Shown here: positions 24,111 through 36,046 of the stretch, in pieces
How positions within the stretch are numbered: the stretch's first letter is position 1
How the letters are laid out: each line of letters starts with the position of its first letter
Assembly (NCBI GenBank): GCA_963978545.1
Contig: OZ021723.1
Coordinates: forward strand, 44,283,069-44,347,068
DNA from: Linyphia triangularis
Taxonomy: Eukaryota; Arthropoda; Arachnida; Araneae; Linyphiidae
Reading direction: 5' to 3'
DNA length: 64,000 bases
Made by a program: the position numbers and the translations under genes
The notes under the pieces: generated by a model
Told to the model about the DNA's origin: nothing
The model's database searches: none
What the model saw: the letters and a program-made list of their open reading frames with translations, nothing else

Positions 24111-24268
24111 TCATTGGAACCGGAAAGGAAAATTGCAAAGGGTATGTCCACTTGCTTAATTTGCGACAGAACGAGTCTTGCTGCGAGAAGCTAAAACTTT
24201 TCGCTAGGGGACCTTGCAGGATTGTGTACACGAGCAAGAATACTATTTGCACAGAAACTTGCTTATAA
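24111..24268 (+). CDS. Possible terminal exon of a small cysteine-rich protein (unrecognised)
   Basis: After an acceptor-like TAATTTTCAG, an open frame of 52 codons ends in TAA. It has six cysteines in the order C-x15-CC-x11-C-x10-C-x3-C and is richer in GC than its surroundings. The pattern is compatible with a small disulfide-rich secreted domain, but I cannot match it to a family. No upstream exon with a signal peptide was identified. It could be a chance open frame or a remnant of a repeat. Confidence 0.25.
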
Positions 24269-24418
24269 CTTACGTAAGTTTTATCGCCTATGGACATTAA
24301 CCTTGAATCATAAGCGATCGAACATGTAGAAGCTTTTCAATAGTTTTGACAACAATGGTACAGGCAAGTGAGATTTACTTTGCATAAGTTTGCGCGCTTG
24401 AAAAGGTCAACCAGGTAA

Positions 24419-24512
24419 CTATACTAGAGCTCACTGAGTACGCTGTAGGAACCGGTTCCCCTGTGGCTGTAAAGCATTGAGTGAGCTCAAATTAGGTTGT
24501 CTTCTAGTATAG
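24419..24512. repeat. Small inverted-repeat element (94 bp)
   Basis: The ends CTATACTAGA and TCTAGTATAG are exact reverse complements. A second, inner pair (GAGCTCACTGAG with a TGAGTGAGCTC variant) also pairs. The direct repeat ACCAGGT occurs at 24410-24416 and 24513-24519, just outside. This looks like a tiny MITE with a short target duplication, offset by two bases on the left. Confidence 0.6.
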
Positions 24513-24519
24513 ACCAGGT

Positions 24520-25674
24520 TTCGAGCACATGATGCAAGATCAGCCGCCTCACGTCACTGGAAGCAACTGTAGCTGTTTCTGTACGACGGACGTATGCAGT
24601 CAATCAGGGTAACATTGAACCACATTTTCAGTATTTTCAGACCTTATGGCATAAAATGGAAGAATAAACCCTAAATTATATATTAATTTACACAAATTAG
24701 TAAATGCTGATGATGAAAGCATCAAATATTAGGAAAGTAACCCAGTGCAAAGTTGCTCTGTTATTCAGGGTAACTTTGAACTACTATCAGAAGTTTCATA
24801 TAAAATAAAATTAAAATTAAAAAAACTTTTTTTATTCAATCTAGGAGTCTTGAACTAGTGAAATTAAGTTTATAAATATTTGAAATATCATCAGCTGCAG
24901 TTATCAACACTATAAACTTTGGATATTTTAAATAATACCACGAAGAATATATTAGGTAGGAACAGTGGATGACGAATCACATGAATATATTGAAAAAAAA
25001 CCCCTTTTTATTATTCAGTTTAAACGTACAAATATAGTGAAAAAACAGTCTTTAATTCATTCACTTAAAAATGAACTCATTTTATCAATTAAAAATTGAG
25101 AAGATAAATAGAAAATAATAAAACTGTTAGGCCGCCCTTATGCTATTAGTTAAATACTATGGTGTTTGCAAGTCACAATGAGGCATACAAATATTCTACT
25201 CTTAATGTTAGAAATAGTATGACAATATATAAAAAAAGTTCAAACTTAAAAAAATTTCACTTTGGCATTCTTTAGATTAATAGTTTTGCATCAAAAAAAG
25301 AATCATTGATCTGGAAAACATCTCGTCTTCTAGTTGGAATAATAATTTCTGGAGATAATTTTTTAAACATGCCTAGTTTTTCGTATACCACAGATCACGA
25401 TTGATATTGTTTCTCCATCGTATTGAAAAATTATGTGGTCGTAAACTTTGTATATGCCATAACCAAAATCTAAAACACTTGCATGCTCTGTGTATAAAGT
25501 TCCTGCCTCATTGGTGTGTTCAACAGCCTCCACATGAACAATCTTTGATTTTTCAGTAACATTTTCCACAATAATTTCAACAGTATAAATCTCTATCATG
25601 TCCCTATTGTCCAACTTTCATCTCCTCCGAAAATTATAGTGTAGAGACTCTATCACCTACATCATCTAGTTTAT
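24520..25674. other. Intergenic, nothing recognised
   Basis: An open frame of 83 codons on the minus strand (25363-25614) starts MDNRDMIEIYTVEIIVENVT. It has no stop for 250 bp and a plausible amino-acid mix, but no motif I recognise. It may be a gene remnant. Confidence 0.3.
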
Positions 25675-25825
25675 GTTGGTTGGTTGGTTTATACGCTCAA
25701 CGACCTACAGCTTAACTTGGATTCCGAACTACAATGAACATCCATGACTAACCCGGGATTCGAACCCAGCATCTTTGGCATGCGGGGTCAGAGTTGTAAC
25801 CACACAGCCATCAGGTGGGTCATCT
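25675..25825 (-). repeat. tRNA-derived SINE (family 1)
   Basis: On the minus strand the head is CTGATGGCTGTGTGGTTACA (A-box-like) followed by a B box of the form GGGTTCGAATCCCGG, then a body with TCATTGTAGTTCGGAATCCA and GGTCGTTGAGCG. Other copies lie at 31963, 33036, 34803, 37740 and 41696/43040. Confidence 0.85.
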
Positions 25826-26687
25826 AATTTAGAACTTTTACTCTTGTTGTTTCCCAGGAGTTCATAGAGGTAGAGGACTTTGGATGATCCAGTCATGTCC
25901 TTGTTATGCATATTCCTTTATAATTTATTTTTTTGTGCATGGAAAATTTTCACTTTCTCAACTGAAACACTTTTTACAGCCATTACAGGTAGGCAGATTT
26001 TTTTTAGTTCTGTGAACGACTGCTAGATCATCATTTCTAATACTATTCTACAAGGAAGATTCCTTAAATTAAATTGTATTTGTATGTATATAAATGTATT
26101 TAAAAGTAACCAAAAATAAACTGGAATAAAATATGAATAATATTTGCAGTGTATACATGACACACTATCATCAGCTTAACAAAATGATAGTGCCTTGGTT
26201 TTTTGCTTTTTACCAAATGTTAGTAAATAAATAACCATCAGCGACTAACAATTTCACTATTTTCTGAAAATTATATAGCTGATAAAGTGGTAAGTTGATA
26301 CTTACTTGCATAAATTAATTGATTTATATCAACTACAAATAAGCATTAAAATGGAACTTGCAAACAGTACTTTGGAAAAACAACTGAATGGCCAAATAAA
26401 TTATGTACTATTTTGCCAATTCATTTTCTAAACTATAGAGCAAAAAGCCAATTTCACAATCTTGTCAGCAGTTTTCAGGAATGGATCATTAGCAGTTCTT
26501 TAAAACCAAAAATACTGAAAACTAGGAGGTGGCGTAAAGTTACACCCTATGGTTCAAAGTTACCCTGAATGACTGTACTGTGCTGCTTGAAACAGCATTT
26601 GAACTAAATTCATTGGCACTGCTTTCTTCAATATAACCGTCAAAGTTTGGTTTATTTTGGGATGTTCTTAAATAAGTGGTTACCGTG
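25826..26687. other. Intergenic, nothing recognised
   Basis: AT-rich, with no motif-bearing ORF and no repeat ends before the hAT target site at 26688. Confidence 0.4.
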
Positions 26688-27214
26688 TCCACAAGCAGGG
26701 GCGGATTTAGAGGTCAATCAAGGGGGGTGCGATTATGACCATGAGTGTTTACAGTGGCGGTGATAGTTTGTCAACTTGGGGGACAGGGGGGAGGGGTATC
26801 ATCAAGGGTTCAATGAAAGATAAAAATTAGAGGGTTTAACTATCCTCTTTTGCACCCCATACAAAAAATTACCCCGAAAATGTAATACTAAATATTTATA
26901 ATTTTATTTTGTATTTTTTATTAGAGGAAAGTATTTAAGAGCGCAAAAAAAAATCTTATGCAGTTCAGGTGAAGTGTAAAAAGTTCAACAACCCTGAAAA
27001 TTCAACTTTTTTATACAAGTTAATTTACCAATATATTCAACATCATAAATCATTTAATGCAGAAAAAGACGGCAGATCTTTCACATTTTTAGACAACACT
27101 GCAGGTACGCAAAACTCTTTATTTATAAGGTTTTAATAATTTCCGAAGTTAAATAAGGCTTTTCAACTCAGTTTGACATCACATTAGTAAATTAAAATAT
27201 AAGTTACATAAACT

Positions 27215-27850
27215 TGAGACTATACACTATAACTGTACACTATAATATTTATCATTGTATTCAAATTTGATATGGTATGATTTACTGTTTTCATATTTTT
27301 CTTCATTTAAATGAAAATGGAGAATTTGGCAATATTTTTGGCAATAATTTTTACATGGGATAAGAAAAAACTCCAAAACGGCGAAATTGGTGATGATATT
27401 CAATAGACATTACACTGTCCTTTCTTGTGCGAAAAACAGAAAAATATCAATCGTTGATGGACGATGCTCAAGGGCAAAGAGCTCTGTGTTAAAGACACAC
27501 GTTTTTCAAATTTTTACGCTTTTATCAGATTTCTTCGGGAATTCCGGATGTGGGGACGATTAAAACTCCTTAAGAGGCATTAGATTCTTGATTTCACCCT
27601 TATGCGAATGCGCAACCTTAATCGTAGGTCCCATGGCTCCCACTAATCCGTACACCAAATTTGAATACTGTACGTCAATTCGTTTAGGAGTTATGCTTAC
27701 CACATAGACATTTTAACTAGACTACTTTTTTGGAATCAGTATCTTTCAAAACTTAAGAAAATGGTAAGGGAGGGGGTCGATTTTTTTTTTACTGACTGCT
27801 GTACACTTTCATTGCCCTATGTAAACATATGGGTAATTGAAAGTAAAAGC
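27215..27850 (+). repeat. Dispersed repeat R1, copy inside hAT element
   Basis: Shares TTTGGCAATATTTTTGGCAA, GAGCTCTGTGTTAAAG and the ending CATATGGGTAATTGAAAGT with copies at 33183-33890 and, inverted, at 46925-47635. The last 40 bases (27806-27845) form an imperfect hairpin starting ACTTTCATTGCCC and ending GGGTAATTGAAAGT. Confidence 0.8.
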
Positions 27851-28165
27851 GTGTTTGACTATGATTCTCAATATTTTGAAAAGAAGTACATAACAACATG
27901 GAACTCGCTTTAAACTGTTGAGGATAAATGACTTTTTTATAATTTAAGAAAGTAATTTTGTTTGATATTGTTAAAGGGTTTTTATGATTTTGCATATGAA
28001 AGGGTGCAGATACAATGCTTATTCCAGCAAAATCAGTTAATTTTTATGAGAATGAAATACTTTGAATCATTCGGACAAAAATGAAATATTTAAACATTTT
28101 TCGGAAAAAAAAATATATATAAACAAAATTGTTACTGAAATATCATATTTTGTAAAATAAGAAAT
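27848..28165 (+). repeat. Internal duplication, unit 1
   Basis: Contains TTTAAACTGTTGAGGATAAA and GATTTTGCATATGAAAGGG, repeated in the same orientation at 29448-29830 with scattered differences. This is one half of a direct duplication about 1.6 kb apart within the hAT element. Confidence 0.75.
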
Positions 28166-29447
28166 AAAATTAAAAAAAAAAAAAATCTAATTAAGGTTTA
28201 GTTACCTTAACACTATACATATTGATGCACTAAGACTGCTTTAACTAAATTAATATATATTTGAACTTTAGAGTAAAAAAAAAAAGAGTGAGTCCGTTCA
28301 CCTCAATGTGTGTGTACAGTTTTTTAATAAAAAAATTATATTCGAATACAAGATAGTTTTTACTATGGCTCTTACAAGATTTTTTTTTCTTATTTATCAT
28401 GTAAACTTTCTTTTCTTTTTATTGGTTAAATACGCATCAACAATATTAGTATCAAAATCTACAAAGATTTTCTATATTAATCCAGAATAAATTTCTTTTA
28501 AAATTTTAATATGATTCTAATTTGGTTAGAAGATTGCTAATATCAAACGGTATGTGTGCTTTATTTATGACAGCATCGAAAGTTTTTTATGTGAAGGCGG
28601 ACCATAGTTAAACTGGTGTTGTTTAGATCAGTCCGGAGTCTGTAGAAATTAGTAAATAATTTTGAAATTTTGTATTAGTACTGCTGGGAAAATCTGGAAA
28701 CATTTTATAAACATTATCATAAAAAATTTCAAATGAAAACTTAAAGAAATAACTGTTGGGATTTTTGATAATTACGCTTCAAGAACAACAACATATTTAA
28801 AACTTCATTGGAGTGATTTCATTTTGTTTTAATATTTAATTTATAAGGAATAGCATGTAAAGCTAACCGCCATATAAGCCCTTTTTACCTTAAAGTTACC
28901 AAAAATGCTCTAAATAGATGGATTTTAACTATACCCAACCTGTATTTTAATATAAGTTTTGAGATTGGTTTAACATAACTGATGTATGCTTTCTCTTACA
29001 AATATGATTTACAGAGAACTTAAATTAAGAAAATGTACTCAAAGCCCATCTTAAACCGTCAACACACAAATCTTCATATTAAAAATAAAGGGGGGGGGGG
29101 GAGACTAATACAGAATCAAGAATAATACAGAATATAACTACAAGATAATGCAATGCACCGGGACAACTTTAGATTCTGATTAATTTGTTTACAAAGCAGG
29201 GAACATATGCCAGATGGTCTTTCAAGGGGAAAATGGACTTCATTTGCATCTTAAATAAGAGAAACCTCGGAAAACTATCAAGAAATAGCTTAACAATCGA
29301 CGTCAGATTACTAGTCAAAATTTCTAGAGTGTTTACTCAATCTGAAAACAGACTACAGAGCACCAAATATTGCTCGATCCGGTGACATTTCGCATGGTAG
29401 GCGAGTATGAATCTTGAGAGAGAGATTGGAGCATAGCAATATTTAAA

Positions 29448-29830
29448 AACGTGTTTGGCTAGGATCCTCAATATTTGTTTTTTTGAAAAAAAAAAAGCTA
29501 AAAACTCTATGGAACTCACTTTAAACTGTTAAGGATAAATTACATTTTTATAATTTAAGAAAGTAATTTTGATTGACATTATCAAAAGACTTTTATGATT
29601 TTGCATATGAAAGGGTGCATATACAATGGGTTAATCCAGTAAAATCAGTTTATTTTTATAAGAATTGAATATTTTATTATAATCTATTCATATACTGATG
29701 GTATTGAATTGAGAGTTACGTTGATGATTGTACAAAATACCAAATATGAGAATGTGGGATAAATCACTACTTCTGATCATTCGGTCAAAAATGAAATATT
29801 CAAACATATTTAGAAAAAAAAAAAGCAAAT
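29448..29830 (+). repeat. Internal duplication, unit 2
   Basis: Second copy of the 27848-28165 unit. It carries about 90 extra bases (around 29665-29770) not present in unit 1. Confidence 0.75.
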
Positions 29831-30985
29831 GCCTAAACTAAAACAAAATGTTAATGATATTACATTTTGTAAAATAAATAGTAACACTAAAAATATCTTA
29901 TCATGGTTATATATTACTGTCAATTATCTTGCACTGCCATACCAATCGAAGAAACAATCTAGGTCTAGACATCGCAAGCACACTCCAACTCAAGCAAGAA
30001 AGACCATTCCATCACTTCCACCTCAGAGTCGAGGCTTTTTAGTAATTTTCAACGTACATGTGAATGGTGCAATGTCACGTGCAAGGGAAGGGATAGTATG
30101 ACCCCTCAAGTTTTATTGCTTTGTCTGTGTCCTTAGTTTCAAGGTCACCCAAAGAAGGGGTCATTTTTTCCCCCTTCCCTGAGCTGTTTTAAGATTTTTT
30201 GAAGAGAACGAAGGGAAACTTCCTGGTCCTAATTTAGTGATAGCGTCTTTATCGGAACTGTAAGTTCTTACAATATTCTGTAGAATTGTAATAATGCTAT
30301 ATACCGATTTGATCAAAGAAATTTTCTTAATTACGAATTAGGCATTTTATTTTCCAATTATAATCACAGGTTTTTTCAAAAGTTATTTTAGTGCACGATT
30401 TTTTGTACATAGAATGAAGTTTAGGGGGTGCGATGGCACCCCGATATTAAACCTTTATAATTAATTGACCTCTGATCAAGAAGTAAACCTACAGAATGCT
30501 AATTGCAATCAAAAACTTGTCAGTCTTTGGCCCCATCTCATACTCTATACTCCCAAATGAGAAAATCGTGCTGAAATTGAGAAATTTTTTAATGGTATTG
30601 TGAGAATTTTTTTAATTTGAAAATCACACCAGATGTAAAGATTCGTTGACGGGTACATTGCAGGTCATTACAATCCCGATCTACTCGTCAAGTCTCAAGC
30701 AAATTCCTTCTACGGGTAATGAAATAAGGAACTCGGTTAGGTGGCTTAAAAATCTGTATTAATGAGGCATGAAAAATATCAGAAAAAGCTTAGTTTTGTT
30801 TGCTGATTTCCCATCGATATTGATATCAAATAAAAAATATATCTTCCAATTATTAATGAAATTTCAATTTTTTTTTACTTTGAACTCGGTGGAAACTGCT
30901 ATTTAAAAATAATTTAGACGAGATACTTCATGGGGGGTGCGGTCGCACCCCCCGCACCCCCCCTAAATCCGCGCCTGTCCACAAG

Positions 30986-31550
30986 CAGACCACAAGGAGG
31001 GCAAAAGTGTTTCTTAGAACTACTGAGTATTAAAATATTCATAAATGCAAGAGTTTGAAATAAACCACGTCTGAGGTACCATCAAAACATATTATTTTAT
31101 TATTTATCTTTTTGCATATCAGAGCTTTAATAACCTTGTCCATTTCCTTTGAAATAAGTTCTACTTGCATTGTTTTTATTTGTCAAATTATACAATTGGA
31201 ATAGAACTAAAGTTAGCCCATAAAAACTTTAAAAAAAAAAAAAAAAAAAAAAAAATTTTTTTTAAACAAATGCTAGTTATTTTCGTTTGAAATCTTGTTA
31301 ATGGTTTATTATTATTCTTTTTATACCTGGTGTACAAACATGTTTGAAATGAATCCTGATATTGTGGCCGAAACAATATAGCAATAGGTCTAAGATGGGG
31401 CATGGACAGGTGTACGATTCCTGAAAGGACAATTCCTGCATTTTTTTTAATACAATTCTAAATGTTTCGAAAAGGCCATAAGCACAAACATTTCTGCACT
31501 CTGCGCTTTTTTTTTTTTTAAATTTTCAAACTAAGTTCACCTGTTTTAGA
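30986..31550. other. Intergenic, nothing recognised
   Basis: AT-rich with a poly-A run at about 31231-31255 and a poly-T run near 31508. No gene seen. Confidence 0.4.
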
Positions 31551-31588
31551 TTTTGGCGGGAAAGCGATGTATTCGGCTCGAATTGAAT

Positions 31589-31864
31589 GTGACGTCACTT
31601 CATCTGAAACAATTTGGCGTGAAATGCACCTGGGGGAACCAGTTTTGCAAGTTTCTCGCAAATTGTGGCTACCTGTACGGGATATGGCACCTGTCTCCCA
31701 AACACACACCAACTATTTGGCAGAAACCTCGCAATAACCATAGAGAACAAGACGGTGCAAAGGATTGCGTCACTGAACGGAAGGATGTTGTGACGTCACA
31801 GCTAATAGAGGAGAGTTTTGATTTGACGGGGCTTCGGGACATTTTCTTTCCTTACTATATAAAA
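31589..31864 (+). promoter_or_regulatory. Promoter-like cluster: two CREs and a TATA box
   Basis: The ten-base palindrome GTGACGTCAC, a full cAMP-response element, occurs at 31589-31598 and again at 31790-31799, exactly 201 bp apart. A TATA-like TATATAAAA lies at 31856-31864, about 57 bp after the second site. The interval is clearly more GC-rich than its surroundings. No coding exon was identified downstream, so it could be the promoter of an unseen transcript or part of an old transposon. Confidence 0.4.
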
Positions 31865-31962
31865 TACTAATTTTTTTTAAAGAAGTTTTATTGGAATTTT
31901 TGGAATCAGAAAGAAATTCTTCATAAATATAAACTAATTTCACTCGTTTTTAAAAAATGCTA

Positions 31963-32140
31963 GAATTGTCCATTATGGTTCTGGTCTCGCATGCCAAAAG
32001 TGCCGTGCTCGAATCACGGGTTAGGCATGGATGTTCGTTGTGGTTTGGAATTCACAATAATTTATAGGTCTCGACCTAATTAGCCGTCATTGTGCGTAAA
32101 AGTAGTTCGCTGAGAGTAAAACTAATCAACCTGAATTACG
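31963..32140 (+). repeat. tRNA-derived SINE (family 1)
   Basis: Forward copy; the head is truncated before the A box. The B box region reads GTGCTCGAATCACGGGTTAG, and the body reads GGATGTTCGTTGTGGTTTGG, then GCCGTCATTGTGC. Confidence 0.8.
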
Positions 32141-33035
32141 ATTTTCTCATAATATCCTACTCTCAATTTATTTCCGCAAATTAAATTATTTATACTTTAA
32201 TTTAAGTAATAATACTGACCACTAATTCCATTTAACTATTAATTCTTATTTAATAATAATTGTACTCTAACCTTCTATATCTATTTCGGATGGAGAGGGA
32301 GACAGTTCATCTATGAAGCACAGTCTTTTCCAATTTCATGGAAGAAATAATTTTCGATTTATACTCCTTTTGGGACGATAGTAGAATAAGCATTTCCGAA
32401 TGTCTATACATCATGATTTAGTTGACAGTAATCGACAGAAAGACATCCAACTGTAAACATATATCATTCACACCACGTCTCTTTTTAGAAGTTCGGGAAT
32501 ATTGAAATATATTTTTTCCACTAGTTATTTTCCTTTCCTAGGAGGAAAAAGTATTTTTCACGGGTGAAAAAGTACCTGGTATTTTTTTTTCTCTAAATGA
32601 ACTGAAAATGGGTCTTCTGAGCTGGCGATAAATTGAATTACATCTTCACTCCATCAAGTAAAAGTGGAAGGTTGAATTTTTTTTTCAAAAAGCCTTAGAT
32701 GGTAGTTTCTTTTGAAAAAGTGTCTACCTAAATTTATTATGGTTTCAATTATAGTTTTTTTGTGTGCATTTTTCTCGTTGGGTTTCACTGGGTAAATTTC
32801 AATAGGGTATTTTTTAAAGCAGCTGGAATGGAATCTTTAGGGAATATTTGTTGCAGCAATTTAGGATATTTTTAAGCTTTAATTCAGTTTACGTTTCATT
32901 TATTGAAGAGAATGGACGCATTTTTATGGAAATTTATAAGTGATGTTGTAAATATTAAAAAAACATATTTTGCGTTAAGTCTCAAAACGTTAATTTCATA
33001 TTTCGATATTATTGTAAATCATAAATTTTATTTTA
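32141..33035. other. Intergenic, nothing recognised
   Basis: No motif-bearing ORF or element end found. Confidence 0.4.
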
Positions 33036-33182
33036 GTGTACCTGATAGCTGTGTGGTTAGGGATCTGGTCTCGCAAGCCAAAGGTGCTGGGTTTGAATCC
33101 GTGGTTAGGTATGGATATTCGTTGTGGTTCGGAAACCACTTAAGGTTCCAGCCTGTTTAGCAGTTATTGTGCATTAAAAAAA
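33036..33182 (+). repeat. tRNA-derived SINE (family 1)
   Basis: Forward copy with A box CTGATAGCTGTGTGGTTAGG and B box GGGTTTGAATCC, then the family body GTTGTGGTTCGG. It abuts dispersed repeat R1 directly. Confidence 0.85.
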
Positions 33183-33890
33183 GTAGGGGTGTGGAACATC
33201 GCGCAACTTTCAATTAAACTATTATATTGGTCATTGCATTAAAATTTAATATGGTGTTATTTACCGTTTTCATATTTTCCCTCATTTAAATAAAAATGAC
33301 CTGTTTGGCGAGATTCTTGGCAATAATTTTTGCATGGAAAAAATTTGGCAAAATTGGCAATGTTTTTCGATAGACACCACATTGTCCTTTATTGTGCAGG
33401 AAATAAAAATACCAATCTTTAATGAGAGATACCCGAGGGAAGAGAGCTCTGTATTAAAGGCACTTATTTTTTCTTTATTACGCTTTTATCACATTTTTAT
33501 AGGAATTTAAGAGGTGGGGAAGATTAGATCTCCTTAAGGGGCATTAGCATAGAGATTTTAATCAAAATCGTTAGAGCCGTTTTTTAGCAATTGCTGAAAA
33601 ACATGATTTTTCATGATTCTAACCTTATGCGCATGCGCGATTTTAACGAAAACCATAATGGTAGGTTTCATGGGCGACACTCACCAAATTTGAACTTCGT
33701 AGGTCAATTTGTTCGGGAGTAATACTGACTAGGTACACTCAGACATACAAACACCAATTTTTCTAGACCACTTTTTGGAAATTAGAATCTTCCATAACGT
33801 GGAGAAAGGAAAAAAAAATGATTTTTTTTTTTACCACAAATGCTATACTTTCATTATCCAATGTAAACATATGGATAATTGAAAGTATGA
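33183..33890 (+). repeat. Dispersed repeat R1, longest copy
   Basis: Begins GGGTGTGGAACATCGCGCAA and ends at ATTGAAAGTATG. An 11-bp inverted repeat ACTTTCAATTA / TAATTGAAAGT lies at 33206-33216 and 33876-33886, so it may be a TIR element of about 680 bp. However, homology between copies extends about 20 bases beyond the left arm. No coding capacity. Confidence 0.75.
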
Positions 33891-34802
33891 AAAGGTTGTT
33901 GAGAGAACATACAAACCAAATTTTTTCATAATTTTTCAAGAGAGCTGATCAAAGCCATGAAACTGCTATTTCTTGAATGCTCTTGTTCTATTATACAAAT
34001 GTATATTCACTATATAAATCATTGCAACTTAAATACTTCTATGAATACCATAGAGCATTCTTTACCTCCGTGACAGAGAAAACTTCTGAACAAGTTTAAA
34101 TCATTCTTTGAAAATGGGATAGTAAAAAAGAAACTATTATGAAAGTAAGATTACTTTAGAAGTCATCAAGGTATTTTATAATTATTTACACGAACGTTCT
34201 TAACAAAAATATGACAATAGAATCGCCAATATTTATCTTTGAAAAATTAAAACAGTCCAGTTTTCTGGAACACAGACTTCAGATGACTTTTAGAATTGCA
34301 GCTTCTTAAGAATGAACCACAACGAGATTTTAAGGTATTGGGAATTTCTAGGTAAATATAAAGTACTTTTATTAGAAAAGTTGTCAGTAAATATAATTAG
34401 AAAGTAATTGGAGAGGGAGTTGAGTACTCATTCCAGCTTTGAAGTTTAAATCCAATGCATTTGAGACGCAGGTAAATATTGCTTATAGCGAGAAAACTAA
34501 TTTGGAACATCTGAAATCTTGTAAGATAGAGATTTAAAAAGAAATGTTCTCGGATACTAATTATAAACTGTTTCTAAAATTGCTCTACTTTTGAGATTTG
34601 TACATCTGCTCATGAATCCTAAATTCCAATTGACATTTCTTTGTGCTTAGTATTTTATTTCATGCAATTCTACGTTTCAGAAAATTTAAGGATGCTTTTC
34701 ATAAAAGTACATTTTACTTGAATGTTAAGCATTAATTTTATACAATATCCAGGAAAGTTTACAAATATTTAATGGTTTTAATGTTAAATAAAGATACAAG
34801 TT
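33891..34802. other. Intergenic, nothing recognised
   Basis: AT-rich with no recognised gene or repeat. Confidence 0.4.
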
Positions 34803-34977
34803 TTCTTGGGTTTGGTTTGTACGCTCAACGACCTATTTTTAAGCTCAATAACGGTTAATCAGGTAGGACCTACAGCTTAACGTGGATTCCGAACCACAAC
34901 CAACATCCATGTTTAACCTAGGATTTGAATACGGCTCCGCGAGGCCAGAGCGATAACTCCACAACCATCAGGTTGGC
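34803..34977 (-). repeat. tRNA-derived SINE (family 1)
   Basis: Reverse copy with the body GTACGCTCAACGACCTATTT and GTGGATTCCGAACCACAAC. The head at the right end reads CACAACCATCAGGTTGGCAA on the plus strand. Confidence 0.85.
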
Positions 34978-35069
34978 AATGTATTTCTTGGGAGAGTTGA
35001 TAGGTTGGATTGGCAAGAGTAAAATAGGAGCTATACTGTACTAAAATGTCACAAGATTTTTTTTTATAG

Positions 35070-35314
35070 TTAATGGTCGAATGCCTTCCTGGAGGCTTTT
35101 CCAGGGGAACTGCCTTGCGTTTGACAGAAAACTCGGAAAGTATTCTTCAGACAGCCCGACAACCGACACGATTGTCACTTCCGCCACCGTATTTATTCAC
35201 ATTGAAGAGAAACTGCAGGCACAGATTACGACTGAGATACTAATATTACATTGTAATCAATTTTATTACTTTTACGGTGTTAGTTGCTATCAAACAGTTT
35301 TCTCAGTTGTCTAA
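35070..35314 (+). other. GC-richer segment after a splice-acceptor-like site
   Basis: A strong polypyrimidine tract followed by TATAG ends at 35069. After it about 175 bp are open in two frames with a balanced base composition, unlike the flanks. No protein motif was recognised. It could be a terminal exon or 3' UTR, or an unmarked repeat. Confidence 0.2.
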
Positions 35315-36046
35315 TCAATGAATTTAAAATTATTAATTGTACATACTTGTATGATGTAATTAAACTAATGATATAAATTTCATTCAAATATTTTTTTTTC
35401 TTGTTAAATATTGCAAAAAGTTATAATTACTTTAGTACAAACAAAAAACATCAAGTCCAAATTAACCGCACTTATATTATTAGTTTCACAGTAAAGACAT
35501 ATTAGCCAAAAAGACTAAATGCAATTCTGGATAGTAAAATTAGGATCCTGATGTAAGGCATTTAAAGAATAAAATGTTAAAACACAAAATTGTTTGAAGA
35601 TGAGAAGAAAAACAAGCAAGCAAAACTGTGAAGTGCTTTGCTGTAAATGGTAAACCGTAATTAGCAATTATAATCAGAAAACAGAATTATTTTATTCAGG
35701 GAGAAACAACTAGCTTCATATTCAACCCCAATTCGACCGTATCTATATTTTCGCCAAGGGAAACTTAAATGGACTTCAAAATTTTTGCCCTGACAACCCT
35801 ACAAAGGGGATATATAATACTTTAATAAAGAACAAGAAGTTCTATAATCTAGTACTAACTAGTCAGAACAAAGGATACTGTACAGAATTTCAAACTGAAC
35901 AAAATAAATTATTTCTGTTGGTCTGAGGAATCGACTCAATGACATACATTAATTTGGAATATTTGAGCATGATCACACCACAATAAACGTTCTGCTTATT
36001 ACTTACAGGGTAAAAAAATATTACATAACTTATTGCGAAAGACAAA

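Larger units (their letters stand above)
26696..30977. mobile_element. Non-autonomous hAT element (4.3 kb)
   Basis: The left terminus CAGGGGCGGATTTAGAGG and the reverse-complemented right terminus CAGGCGCGGATTTAGGGG match at 16 of 18 bases. The flanking octamer TCCACAAG is identical on both sides (26688-26695 and 30978-30985), the hAT target duplication length. Both ends continue into G-rich GGGGGGTGCG blocks. No transposase is visible in 4.3 kb. The interior holds a copy of a dispersed repeat (27215-27850) and an internal duplication (27848-28165 against 29448-29830). Confidence 0.85.

Noticed and set aside
33036..33110. tRNA gene suggested by A and B boxes
   Set aside because: No proper acceptor stem or anticodon arm; the same sequence with a non-tRNA tail occurs several times, so it is a SINE head.
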